A DNA stretch of 64,000 nt from Ammoniphilus sp. YIM 78166 (GTDB taxonomy: Bacteria > Bacillota > Bacilli > Aneurinibacillales > RAOX-1), in contig NZ_SDLR01000001.1 in the NCBI RefSeq assembly GCF_004522215.1, forward strand, positions 992,001 to 1,056,000, given 5' to 3'. The number at the start of each line of letters is the position of its first letter. The stretch's first letter is position 1. Positions 1 to 8,254 of this stretch are shown in pieces. A program made the position numbers and the translations under genes. Under the pieces are notes generated by a model that saw nothing but the letters and a program-made list of their open reading frames with translations, was not told where the DNA came from and ran no database searches.

Positions 1-1151
1 TTAAGCAGATACTGCGCCACGGCATGCCCCGCTTCATGATAGGCAACATTGCGCTTTTCGTCTTCACTCATGGAGCGCAGCGGCTGTTTAAGCCCCCATT
101 CGTACGTCTCCATGGCAACACGGAAATCCTCGTAGTCGGCAAGCTGAGCACCGCGCTGATGAGCAATGACAACGGACTCGTTTACAATGTGTTTGATTTG
201 AGCGGGGCTGTATCCGATGGTGTCTAGCGCAGCGCGTTCAGGGGTTAAAGTAGCATCGTGCTTCACTTTTTTGAGGTAATAGTGGAAGACATCTAAGCGC
301 CCGTCGTAGTCAGGGGTATCGACCCATAGCTTTCGGTCGAAGCGGCCGGGGCGTAGCAAGGCAGGATCAAGAACATCCGGGAGATTGGTGGCGGCAATGG
401 TGAGGACGGCGGGGCGCTCTGCCTTCCTGCGTCGGAGTCCAAGTGAACGGAAGAGTTTAGCCAACTTGGAATTATCAATGTTTGGGGGATCCATCTGTAA
501 AAGCAGCTCGTTGAGCAGACCTGCTCCGCCCATGCCGAGCATTCCACCGCCTCCGCCGCCTGATTGGCGCTTCATGCCGATCGCATCTACCTCGTCTATG
601 AAAATGATGCAGGCGCCATACACACTGGCAAGTTTTCGCGCCTTCTTATAGAGACCCATCACCTTCAGATTGCCGACACCAAAAAACATGTTTTGAAAGC
701 TGGGAGCGGAAGCATAGGCAAAGGGTACTTGAGCTTCGTTAGCGATAACTTGAGCCAAGTAGGATTTTCCTGTACCGGGTGGCCCACAGAGCAATAATCC
801 CCGAATGGCTTCACCGCCCATTTCTTTAAATTCCTTCACCCCCTTGAGCAGCGTCACAATCCGCTTGGCATTCTCTACGATTTCCGGATTACCTCGATAA
901 TCATCCCAAGAGGAACCGGTCTCGCCTGGCAAAATCCAATACGTACGCCCTCGGGCCAAAAACCAGAAGAGCGCCACAAACTGAATAATCAAGAACATCG
1001 CTGCAAACAGAAGCTGGAAAGCAAAGCCGAGAACTCTAAAGGCGATGTTCCAGATGGCTGGACCTCCTGCCCTTAACAGCATAAAAATAATGAAGAAGAC
1101 GGAGAACCGAACTAAAAATTTACGCCACTTGATCCACTGGTACCTATTCAT
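1..1151 (-). CDS. FtsH-like membrane AAA+ zinc metalloprotease (partial, C-terminus outside window)
   Basis: Translating the minus strand from the ATG at 1151 gives 383 codons open to the window edge. Two hydrophobic stretches (about residues 14-27 and 36-66) are followed by an AAA+ module: Walker A GPPGTGKS near residue 122, Walker B IIFIDEVDA, and an arginine-finger region with RPGRFDRK. The peptidase zinc motif HEAGH lies near residue 372, just before the cut. FtsH-family proteases degrade membrane and short-lived cytosolic proteins in an ATP-dependent way. This one is atypical: the membrane segments are nearly adjacent, so the usual extracytoplasmic domain between them is missing, and a run of six glycines plus a basic insertion follows Walker B. 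It is probably an accessory FtsH paralogue rather than the housekeeping copy. Its upstream neighbour is divergent. Confidence 0.9.
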   Translation of the reverse strand, partial: MNRYQWIKWRKFLVRFSVFFIIFMLLRAGGPAIWNIAFRVLGFAFQLLFAAMFLIIQFVALFWFLARGRTYWILPGETGSSWDDYRGNPEIVENAKRIVTLLKGVKEFKEMGGEAIRGLLLCGPPGTGKSYLAQVIANEAQVPFAYASAPSFQNMFFGVGNLKVMGLYKKARKLASVYGACIIFIDEVDAIGMKRQSGGGGGGMLGMGGAGLLNELLLQMDPPNIDNSKLAKLFRSLGLRRRKAERPAVLTIAATNLPDVLDPALLRPGRFDRKLWVDTPDYDGRLDVFHYYLKKVKHDATLTPERAALDTIGYSPAQIKHIVNESVVIAHQRGAQLADYEDFRVAMETYEWGLKQPLRSMSEDEKRNVAYHEAGHAVAQYLL

Positions 1152-1323
1152 GTGTCCTCACTACCCTTTTGTCAGAGTATTTGCAAAAATAGTGTATGTG
1201 GATTTTATCATTCGAATGACTAGTATATTAGGGGCTGCTTGTCTCCTTTCTCAAATCGTTTGGCGCTTTTGCATTTAATGTTGTTTGTTGGACACACTGA
1301 ATCAAAAAGGAGGTTAGAATCGG

Positions 1324-1854
1324 ATGCCTAATGCCTTTGAATTAATGAAAGACTTTTTTGAACCTTTTATGGATGGTGAAAAGAAGCCCCTGAACGTGGG
1401 TGAAGTCATGAATTTATGGTTTTATCTCAAGGGTTCTGAAGAAACGCTCCGGAGCGAGCAAGTAGCTTTTAACGTGGTAGAAGATAAGGAATTGCGGAAA
1501 CACTTTGAGGATGCGATCAATAATGTACATAAACCTATTATAGAAGAAATCAAAGAGTTCCTGACCAAGGAATCCGTCCCGTTACCTGAGTCGACTCCCG
1601 ATATTCCACTGGGGGATTTTAGATCTGTTCCTATAGGTGCAAAATTAAGTGACGAGGCCTTTTGCAACCTACTGGAGTATAATATCATCCTTGGAATCAA
1701 TTACGCCGTTCGAGGACTTACGGAATCTGTTCGTGCAGATGTTGGCTTAATGTTTTCCAAATTTCAGATGAGAAAAGTAGCGTTCAGTATTTCATTAAAG
1801 GAGCTTTCGGTCAAACGAGGTTGGATAAAGATTCCCCCTTACTATAAAAGTTAA
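1324..1854 (+). CDS. DUF3231 family protein
   Basis: A 176-residue soluble protein with the helical pattern of DUF3231 proteins of Bacillales (about 170 residues per module; larger members carry two). The function of the family is not established. The ATG at 1324 is preceded by AAGGAGG with good spacing. It is a single-gene unit, divergent from the FtsH-like gene and followed directly by a hairpin terminator. No signal peptide or membrane segment is seen. The family call is by resemblance only. Confidence 0.7.
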   Translation: MPNAFELMKDFFEPFMDGEKKPLNVGEVMNLWFYLKGSEETLRSEQVAFNVVEDKELRKHFEDAINNVHKPIIEEIKEFLTKESVPLPESTPDIPLGDFRSVPIGAKLSDEAFCNLLEYNIILGINYAVRGLTESVRADVGLMFSKFQMRKVAFSISLKELSVKRGWIKIPPYYKS

Positions 1855-1868
1855 ATCGCTCGCTGATT

Positions 1869-1900
1869 AAACCGATCAATACCTGGTCGGTTTTTTATTT
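1869..1900 (+). terminator. Rho-independent terminator after DUF3231 gene
   Basis: Stem AAACCGA/TCGGTTT (1869-1875 and 1887-1893) followed by a T-rich tail. Confidence 0.8.
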
Positions 1901-2010
1901 TCGCCTCATCGTTCTGTTATGGAGGGGGGGTGCCAAGACATAAAACAGGAGAGTAATATATATCTATATAGAGATATTCTGTCTTAAATCCTACAAGGCG
2001 GTGGTGCAAT

Positions 2011-2592
2011 ATGGCGGATTCACATACAAGAGCCACGTTTCAAGCACTTGTCGATGCGATCCTGCCAGCAACGTCCAAAATTACGGTACCTGGCCGAAAC
2101 GAACGGGTGACAGGGGCTAGTGATGTATGTCTTTATAAATTTGTTATCCAGGAATTAGACCATTCCCACAAAATGGATATCCCCTTCTCTGAAGCTACCG
2201 CACAATTGCTTGATGTCGCTGCAGCAGAGCTTCTCGTAAAAGGCTTAGCTAAACTTCCATTTCAAGGCACGCCATTTCCTGGAGGTGGGCCGTTTTCTGC
2301 CCTTCTACGGCATGACCGGTTAAGAGCTATTGACCTATTGGACCAACTAAATATCGAGCTTCATACCCTTCCCATTCCTTACAAGGACAATGCACCTCTT
2401 ATCCTAACTATGATGAATTCGCTCAATCAAATCACTATGTTTGGTTACTACGCAGGGTGGCGCGACTATGGAATAGAGCCTTATTCGTTTCCGCAAAGCT
2501 GGATTCAAGTAGGATATCCCGGACCCGCGTTCGGGTACCGTGATTTTCGTGGATTTGTATTGAAATTTCCACACAAGGGGGAAAAAGCCTAA
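2011..2592 (+). CDS. Gluconate 2-dehydrogenase subunit 3-like partner of GMC oxidoreductase
   Basis: A 193-residue protein beginning with a segment (FQALVDAILP) typical of the small subunit-3 family that accompanies membrane or periplasmic GMC dehydrogenases. Its stop codon overlaps the ATG of the following GMC gene by one base, so the two are translated together. The start is the ATG at 2011. No Tat or Sec signal peptide is obvious, unlike many Gram-negative subunit 3 proteins. The likely role is an accessory or assembly subunit of the flavoprotein. This is inferred from pairing and sequence resemblance; the electron acceptor is unknown. Confidence 0.6.
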   Translation: MADSHTRATFQALVDAILPATSKITVPGRNERVTGASDVCLYKFVIQELDHSHKMDIPFSEATAQLLDVAAAELLVKGLAKLPFQGTPFPGGGPFSALLRHDRLRAIDLLDQLNIELHTLPIPYKDNAPLILTMMNSLNQITMFGYYAGWRDYGIEPYSFPQSWIQVGYPGPAFGYRDFRGFVLKFPHKGEKA

Positions 2593-4271
2593 TGGCAGAC
2601 CCGGATGTGATTGTCATTGGAGCGGGTGGCGGTGGTGCTGTCATAGCTAAAGAACTAGGGGAGATGGGGTTAAAAGTACTAGTACTGGAAGCAGGCCCTT
2701 GGTATGGCAATAAACTATGGCCCCACCCAAACAAAGAGCCCGGTGCTAAAAGGAGTTCCGATCCCGAGACATTGGATGTAAATCTTTATAGGAGATCATT
2801 CGATAAGCAAGAACTGCACATGAATGACTTGATTTCAGGAAGAGTTCGATGGGGACCGGCGGACCGTGACCGACCACCTTGGTCCAGAACTCTCTTACAA
2901 AGAGGATTTGTCTGGCAAAATTCCGGTGTGGGTGGAAGTACACTGCACTATCTTGCCAATTCCCCTCGTGCCTTTCCGCAGGCGATAGATTCGAAGTGGC
3001 CGATCTCATATCGTGAACTGATTCCCTACTACGAAAAAGTAGAGGAAACCTTGCCGGTTAACTTTGCACCAACTACTTCGAAAGAAGAACTATTCTACTA
3101 TGGTGCTCATAAAGCAGGCTGGCGATTGATTCCAACACTTGATGTGACAAGCCCGGGCTATCGGCCGCAGCCCAATGCAATATTGCTTCCGAATAAAAAC
3201 CTTAACAATCCCAGCTATTCGCTAGAGCAATTATCTTGGATGGAAGGCTGCACACTTGCCGGCCATTGCATTAACGGATGTCCCCATGGCCCTTCGATGG
3301 AAAAGATCGCCAAGCGATCAACCAACGTCAGCTATATTCCACTTGCATTGAAAACAGGAAATGTCAGCATTAGGCCAAATGCATTTGCCATCAAAATCTT
3401 AACGGATGACCATGCTGCTGAGGGATGTCGTGCCATTGGGGTACAGATACGAGATACGTGGACAGGGGAGACAGAGGAGTTCAGGGCGGCTGCGGTGGTG
3501 ATGTCGGCTGGTGCCGTGGAAAGCCCGCGACTTTGGTTAAACTCGGGACTGCCGCAAAATCCATGGGTTGGGAGTGGGCTCGTCAGCCATTATTTCGATT
3601 GGATAACAGGTATATTTGATGGAAAGAATGTCAATCCCTTTACCGGTCATACGTCAGGAGCAAGGTTGGATTTGCCTGGATTGGGATCCATGCAGGTAAC
3701 GGGGGTTAGCCCAGGCTTATTTGCTTCAATGACCTACGGCTTAAGTGATTCAGGCTATAACTTCCTGCATCCGCTGAAGCCTGGAATGCCCTGGGATCTC
3801 CGTGGCCGTATCGCCGGAGCTGAGCTGAAAGAGTTGATGTTCAACTATCGAAGATCGTTGAGCATTGCGATCTTTTCCGATGACCAGGTGGACCGACGAA
3901 ACGGTATTAGAGTAGACCCTACAACTCGAGATGAGCACGGTCCAATCCCAATAGTCAACTATATTCCAACTACACGGTCCAAGAGAAATCGCAACCATTT
4001 AGTTAAACTGGCAACCGAGATTTTGAGACGAGCGGGAGCCGCAAAAATTATTCGATCGGATTGGCCTACGGCCCTCATGATACATATGGAAAGCACGATG
4101 CGAATGGGATATGTGGCAAATGCAAACGGCGAAGCCTATCAAGTGAAGCGCCTCTACATCGCTGACAATAGCTTGCATTTTAATAATTTGGGTGGAATGA
4201 ATCCGACCCTCACGACGCAAGCTTTAGCAACACGAACATCTGAAAGGATGGTAAGAAAGTATTTTAGCTAG
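2592..4271 (+). CDS. GMC family FAD-dependent oxidoreductase
   Basis: A 559-residue protein. The N-terminus has an FAD-binding Rossmann motif (VIVIGAGGGGAV, near residues 5-16) followed by VLVLEAGPW. The C-terminus has the GMC signature region: HMESTMRMG with a candidate active-site His near residue 497, and NNLGGMNPTLTTQALA near the end. A cysteine-containing stretch (GCTLAGHCINGCPHG, near residues 218-232) resembles the one in gluconate, sorbitol and related GMC dehydrogenases. Members oxidise alcohols, sugars or sugar acids with a membrane or soluble acceptor. It overlaps the upstream small subunit by one base. The substrate is not predictable from sequence. Confidence 0.85.
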   Translation: MADPDVIVIGAGGGGAVIAKELGEMGLKVLVLEAGPWYGNKLWPHPNKEPGAKRSSDPETLDVNLYRRSFDKQELHMNDLISGRVRWGPADRDRPPWSRTLLQRGFVWQNSGVGGSTLHYLANSPRAFPQAIDSKWPISYRELIPYYEKVEETLPVNFAPTTSKEELFYYGAHKAGWRLIPTLDVTSPGYRPQPNAILLPNKNLNNPSYSLEQLSWMEGCTLAGHCINGCPHGPSMEKIAKRSTNVSYIPLALKTGNVSIRPNAFAIKILTDDHAAEGCRAIGVQIRDTWTGETEEFRAAAVVMSAGAVESPRLWLNSGLPQNPWVGSGLVSHYFDWITGIFDGKNVNPFTGHTSGARLDLPGLGSMQVTGVSPGLFASMTYGLSDSGYNFLHPLKPGMPWDLRGRIAGAELKELMFNYRRSLSIAIFSDDQVDRRNGIRVDPTTRDEHGPIPIVNYIPTTRSKRNRNHLVKLATEILRRAGAAKIIRSDWPTALMIHMESTMRMGYVANANGEAYQVKRLYIADNSLHFNNLGGMNPTLTTQALATRTSERMVRKYFS

Positions 4272-4378
4272 ATATAACAAAATTACCATATGTTAAGGAG
4301 GGAACTATTCCCAACATCTAAAATTCGTGCTACGATTGACCAAATGTGTAAGGTTTCTACAAAAAAGGGGAGAGGCGT

Positions 4379-4993
4379 ATGTTCAGAAAATTAGCTTCAG
4401 AAGCATTAGGGCTAAGTGATATTGGAAAAGTAATTGACCCTAAGGACTATGACAAGGTGGATTCGGATGACTATGTTATGCATGAGGACAAAGAGAAGAT
4501 CTACTTCTTAATCAAGTCCAAGAAAGATGAGTATTGCTTCACCAATCTTGCTCTGATCCACCTTGATGGGGATAGCGCGGTAAGTTCTAAGCGTGTGTTG
4601 AAAAGATATGATTGGCATACCAATCAAGTTACGAATGTGTACTTGGAAACGGCAGGCACGATTGACTTGGATTGCGAAATCAAGTTTCAACTTGGGGGCA
4701 CTTCGTTCTCAATTGACGTCGATAAAAATCAGATTGAAAAGCTAAAGGACTTGTACAAGACATTAATACGAATCTCTCAAATCGCCTCCTCCAATCACAC
4801 GAAGCACGAAAATGCACACAAGAGTCTTAGTACGGCGGTGGATATTATTAAGGGTCTCACTCGCACGGAGGCAGATCTTTCTACTCAATTTTCAAAAATC
4901 AATGAAATTACGTTCAATTGGTTAGAGACAAAAAGAAACGAATATCAGGTTGCTGATTATGGCTACGTGTTTGAGAAGTATATTAATAACTAG
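4379..4993 (+). CDS. PH domain-containing protein, YvbH-like
   Basis: A 204-residue cytosolic protein. The first part (about residues 1-125) resembles the bacterial PH domain of B. subtilis YvbH, including YCFTNLALIHLDG and SSKRVLKRYDW. The C-terminal part is helical and resembles the YvbH extension. The function is unknown. The gene stands alone, with an upstream GGGGAGAGG and a downstream terminator. The family call is by resemblance to YvbH. Confidence 0.75.
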   Translation: MFRKLASEALGLSDIGKVIDPKDYDKVDSDDYVMHEDKEKIYFLIKSKKDEYCFTNLALIHLDGDSAVSSKRVLKRYDWHTNQVTNVYLETAGTIDLDCEIKFQLGGTSFSIDVDKNQIEKLKDLYKTLIRISQIASSNHTKHENAHKSLSTAVDIIKGLTRTEADLSTQFSKINEITFNWLETKRNEYQVADYGYVFEKYINN

Positions 4994-5000
4994 TGTATCA

Positions 5001-5030
5001 GAGGGCTACTCAAGTAGAGTAGCTCTTCTT
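5001..5030 (+). terminator. Terminator after YvbH-like gene
   Basis: Hairpin GAGGGCTACTC / GAGTAGCTCTTC, then a short T/C-rich tail. Confidence 0.65.
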
Positions 5031-5118
5031 CAGTGTAAAGATCCTAAATCTAAAGGAAAAACACAAGGAAACGAGAATTTATGTAGGTAATAGATAAAAC
5101 GAAGGAGTGAGGGACCCC

Positions 5119-6045
5119 GTGAGAAAAATTGAAACGGTTTCACTAGTTGGTCTTGGGGCAATCGGCGCAGCTTACGGCAGTAAACTGCATGATTTGTTGA
5201 AGGATTCGTTCCGCGTGGTTGCAGATGAAAAACGCATACAAAGAAATGAAAACGAAGGAATAAGGGTTAACGAACGGGTGTATCATTTTAATTATATGAC
5301 GCCCGAAGCACCAACGGCTCCGGCTGACCTCGTGATTTTTGCCGTAAAAAATGCGGAGCTGCCTCAAGCAATGGAGGATATAAAGCGTCACGTTGGACCT
5401 GAGACCATCATTTTATCATTGCTAAACGGGATTTCAAGTGAAGAGGTAATCTATTCTGTTTACCAGAATGATCATATTCTTTTCAGTATGAGCGTCGAAA
5501 TCGATGCGGTTAGAAAAAATAATGAAATCCAGTTCAGTACACTAGGAAGAATTGAATTTGGCGAAAGAAATAATCAGCTGTCACCCGACGTACAAGCTGT
5601 TCAAGATCTATTGGAGCGAGCTGGGATTCATTATAAAATCTCTGAAAACATCACCCATACGATGTGGTGGAAGTTTATGATCAACGTTGGAATTAACCAG
5701 ACTTCTGCCGTATTAAAAGCACCCTATGGCGTCTTCCAATCCTTGCCGATGGCCTATGAGTGGGTAGAGTCTGCTATGCGCGAGGTGGTGGTTCTGTCGC
5801 AAAAGGCGGGAGTACATTTAACAGAGGATGACCTGAAAAAGTTTTGGCCCATTTTAAACAATCTTTCACCCCAAGGTAAAACCTCCATGCTGCAAGACGT
5901 GGAAGCAGGAAGAAAAACAGAGGTCGAATACTTTGCTGGCAAAGTGTGCGAGTTGGGGGAAAAATATGGGGTTCCTACTCCCATTAACAAAGAGTTATAT
6001 CGAATGATTCGCATCATTGAAGGCATGGCAGGGTTGGGGAAGTGA
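5119..6045 (+). CDS. 2-dehydropantoate 2-reductase (ketopantoate reductase family)
   Basis: About 308 residues. An N-terminal NADP-binding motif GLGAIGAAYG is followed by a C-terminal ApbA/PanE helical domain. That domain contains WWKFMINVGINQTSA, which holds the conserved Lys and Asn region near residue 184. The family reduces ketopantoate to pantoate for CoA synthesis, but many paralogues act on other 2-oxo acids. The reading frame opens at GTG 5107, but that codon lies inside the GAAGGAG ribosome binding site. GTG 5119 has correct spacing and is taken as the start. No other pantothenate gene is adjacent, so the exact role is uncertain. Confidence 0.8.
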   Translation: MRKIETVSLVGLGAIGAAYGSKLHDLLKDSFRVVADEKRIQRNENEGIRVNERVYHFNYMTPEAPTAPADLVIFAVKNAELPQAMEDIKRHVGPETIILSLLNGISSEEVIYSVYQNDHILFSMSVEIDAVRKNNEIQFSTLGRIEFGERNNQLSPDVQAVQDLLERAGIHYKISENITHTMWWKFMINVGINQTSAVLKAPYGVFQSLPMAYEWVESAMREVVVLSQKAGVHLTEDDLKKFWPILNNLSPQGKTSMLQDVEAGRKTEVEYFAGKVCELGEKYGVPTPINKELYRMIRIIEGMAGLGK

Positions 6046-6084
6046 CATACTAACTTCTAAACTCAACGTTTAGGAGGAATGATG

Positions 6085-6273
6085 ATGACTGAAATTAAGG
6101 TGAATGATAACGGATCTTTACGCATAACAGGAGAGTTCACTTTATTAGACGGGGAAGGAAACCCCATTGAAACAGGGAATTCCATTTCTTTATGCAGATG
6201 CGGATTGTCGGGAAAGAAACCTTTTTGTGATGGTACGCATAAAGGAAAATTCGAAAGCGTAATAAGAGCCTGA
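6085..6273 (+). CDS. CDGSH-type iron-sulfur protein
   Basis: A 62-residue protein with a single CDGSH motif: C37-x-C39 ... KPFCDGTHK with C48 and H52. This is the Cys3-His ligand set of [2Fe-2S] CDGSH domains. Three in-frame ATG codons occur at 6079, 6082 and 6085. AGGAGG at 6072-6077 lies too close to the first two, so 6085 is favoured. It is probably a small soluble redox or cluster-transfer protein. It lies about 40 bp after the reductase and may be cotranscribed with it. Confidence 0.9.
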   Translation: MTEIKVNDNGSLRITGEFTLLDGEGNPIETGNSISLCRCGLSGKKPFCDGTHKGKFESVIRA

Positions 6274-6282
6274 TAGACAGCG

Positions 6283-6310
6283 AAAGACCCTAGCGTTAAG
6301 GGTCTTTTTT
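6283..6310 (+). terminator. Terminator after CDGSH gene
   Basis: AAAGACCCT / AGGGTCTTT stem with a TTTTTT tail. Confidence 0.85.
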
Positions 6311-6360
6311 GAAGGGATTACCTATACATTATTAGGTATTTTGTGTATTCAAATAGTCAG

Positions 6361-6620
6361 TTGCCGGTAAACGTTCCTTATATGCCAGTAAAACCATCGA
6401 AGTTGCTGGTAAAATAGAAAACTCGCCGGTATTTCTACGAAAGCACCATGGAGAGAAGCGTATTCTAGCTAAATCTGTTAAGAATACCCCCAACCTCCAA
6501 GCTCAACCAGTTATTTTTTGGGATACTTGCCTGTATTTCCCGAAAATTGCCGGAACGAGAACGATACTTGCCAGTGAATCTGTTAAATTCGCCGATACTC
6601 GCTCCATTTCCGCCGGAAGC
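6361..6620. repeat. Degenerate ~21-bp phased GCCGG repeat array
   Basis: Copies of (T)TGCCGGTA or close variants start with GCC/GCT at 6363, 6384, 6405, 6425, 6529, 6549, 6570, 6591 and 6612. Spacings are 20-21 bp, with one gap of 104 bp (five periods). Within the gap, sequence near 6468 (AAATCTGTTAAG) matches the unit at 6570 (GAATCTGTTAAA), so the phase appears to continue. It fills the roughly 325-bp space between the convergent CDGSH and ClpP genes. It contains no ORF I can support. The function is unknown. Confidence 0.7.
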
Positions 6621-6634
6621 TAAACGAGCGGACG

Positions 6635-7219
6635 CTAGCCTTGAATCACGCTATCAATCAAACCATATTTTTTAGCTTCTAGAGCTGACATAAAAAAATC
6701 TCTTTCCGTATCTTGCCTTACTTTCTCAATAGGCTGGCATGTACGGTCAACAAGGATTTGGTTCACCATCGCTTTCATCCTTAAGACTCTTTCAGCTTGA
6801 ATTTGGATGTCAGTTGCTTGCCCTTGTGCTCCTCCGGATGGTTGATGAATCATAATTTCAGAGTGGGGAAGAGCAAAGCGCTTCCCCTTTTCACCGGCAA
6901 CTAAAAGCAGTGCTCCCATCGAGGCAGCCAATCCTATACATATCGTTGATACTGAAGGTTTAATAAATTGCATCGTATCATAAATGGCCATCCCAGCTGA
7001 AATAGAGCCTCCGGGAGAATTAATATACAAGTGGATATCTCTATCTGGATCGTCAGCAGCCAAGAAAAGCAATTGCGCTACAACAGCATTCGCTACTTGA
7101 TCATCGATAGCACTACCGATAAATATGATTCGATCCTTAAGCAGCCGTGAATAGATGTCATAGGATCTCTCACCTCGATTTGTTTGCTCGATTACAACAG
7201 GAATCATATTCATATCCAT
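6635..7219 (-). CDS. clpP: ClpP-family serine protease subunit (probable paralogue)
   Basis: 194 residues, full length for ClpP. The catalytic triad is visible: Ser100 in GLAASMGA, His125 in MIHQPSGG and Asp174 in TERDFF. ClpP forms tetradecameric barrels that degrade substrates unfolded by ClpC, ClpX or ClpE. The C-terminus is shorter than the usual housekeeping ClpP and lacks its charged tail. The region from residue 135 diverges from the B. subtilis sequence as I remember it, so this is probably a second ClpP. It follows the ECF sigma gene with about 63 bp between them, probably in one transcript. The ATG at 7219 has a GGGGG-type ribosome binding site. Confidence 0.9.
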   Translation of the reverse strand: MDMNMIPVVIEQTNRGERSYDIYSRLLKDRIIFIGSAIDDQVANAVVAQLLFLAADDPDRDIHLYINSPGGSISAGMAIYDTMQFIKPSVSTICIGLAASMGALLLVAGEKGKRFALPHSEIMIHQPSGGAQGQATDIQIQAERVLRMKAMVNQILVDRTCQPIEKVRQDTERDFFMSALEAKKYGLIDSVIQG

Positions 7220-7282
7220 CGTCCCCCTACTGATTAAGATGTTTTCATGGATATAAACGTATTTTCTTTCCTAATCGATACG

Positions 7283-8041
7283 CTAGGAGGCTTTAAAATA
7301 AGTGGGGACCAACATATCTATCCCTTCACCTTGAATACGAGAGAGAACAAATCCATTACCTTGGCTCGTGATGGCCAAGGCCGACATTCCTTGGGCAAAA
7401 GTGTGGCGGTCGACCCTGGATTGATGTAAGCTCATGGTAAATACGTTTGCCAAGGAAGCAATCTCTCTGGCATCTTGAGCTTGAAAGGCCTGCATGTAGG
7501 CCTGAGTAAGCGATTCGCTTGCGCCCTCTTCATCAGCGTCTTGATTAATGGAAGATAACTTTTTCCGTGCTCGATGCAAAGATGCTTTGACTGCGCCCTC
7601 CGTTGAGCGGAGAAGTTGAGCTGTCTCTACAGCTGAATAGCCCATTACATCCATGAGGAGAAAAATAGACCGCTGTGGCGGAGTTAAATTCTTCACAAGC
7701 CATTGAATGGCTGCTTCAATTTCGTACGTTTCTACCTCTTCCTCCTGTGCAATCCTTTCAATATCCATCATGTGGTGGATAGGACAATGCTTTTTACGAC
7801 AGAAGTTCAACCAAGCATTATAGGCAATCTTCATTAAATAAGCTCGGTTTTGTAGAATAAGCGGATTTTTCATATACATTTTAAAGGCTTTAAATAACGT
7901 TTCTTGAACTAGATCTTCGCCGTCACTAGAATTTTTTGTCAAATAGTTACAGTAAGCTTTTAGCACCTCATAATGAGGTCTGATTGCGGATTCGAATTCG
8001 GTGAAACGGTGATCCGTTGCTTTGCTTGGTAAAAGGCTCAA
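7283..8041 (-). CDS. ECF-type RNA polymerase sigma factor with C-terminal extension
   Basis: 252 residues. Sigma region 2 lies at about 22-90 (DGEDLVQETLFKAF) and region 4 at about 110-165 (LTPPQRSIFLLMDVMGYS, then a helix-turn-helix). About 80 further residues resemble the start of a SnoaL-like fold (LTQAYMQAFQAQDAREIASL). ECF factors of this build (SigJ/ECF41-like) are controlled by the C-terminal extension rather than by an anti-sigma factor. No anti-sigma gene is adjacent here. The extension is shorter than usual, so it may be trimmed. It is divergent from the monoamine oxidase gene and upstream of the clpP paralogue. Confidence 0.85.
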   Translation of the reverse strand: MSLLPSKATDHRFTEFESAIRPHYEVLKAYCNYLTKNSSDGEDLVQETLFKAFKMYMKNPLILQNRAYLMKIAYNAWLNFCRKKHCPIHHMMDIERIAQEEEVETYEIEAAIQWLVKNLTPPQRSIFLLMDVMGYSAVETAQLLRSTEGAVKASLHRARKKLSSINQDADEEGASESLTQAYMQAFQAQDAREIASLANVFTMSLHQSRVDRHTFAQGMSALAITSQGNGFVLSRIQGEGIDMLVPTYFKAS

Positions 8042-8254
8042 TGCACTTCCCTCCTTGTAGTAAGGGCTTCCATATAAATAAACGAAAATCTAGTCAAAAA
8101 AGAAACGCACTAACGAAAATATTTCTTACCCCTTAGATAATAAAGTATGATCCTGTCCAAAAAAAATTGTAATGGAGTAGGGTATCTATCAGTATAAATG
8201 GAATACTTACTAATAGGATCTTAAACGTTCGTTAACATACGAGCAAGGAGGACT

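Noticed and set aside
24..797. Several plus-strand frames opposite the FtsH-like gene
   Set aside because: They lie antisense to a continuous protease frame with Walker and HEAGH motifs; none has a family resemblance or suitable ribosome binding site.
2435..4220. Minus-strand frames within the GMC oxidoreductase gene
   Set aside because: Shadow frames of a strongly conserved coding gene; no independent support.
4288..4318. Hairpin with ATGTT/AACAT and GGGAA/TTCCC arms after the GMC gene
   Set aside because: No T-run follows and the stem is interrupted by a bulge; not convincing as a terminator.
6361..6620. CRISPR-like array
   Set aside because: The repeated core is only about 8 bp and degenerate, the spacing is 21 bp, and no cas gene is present.
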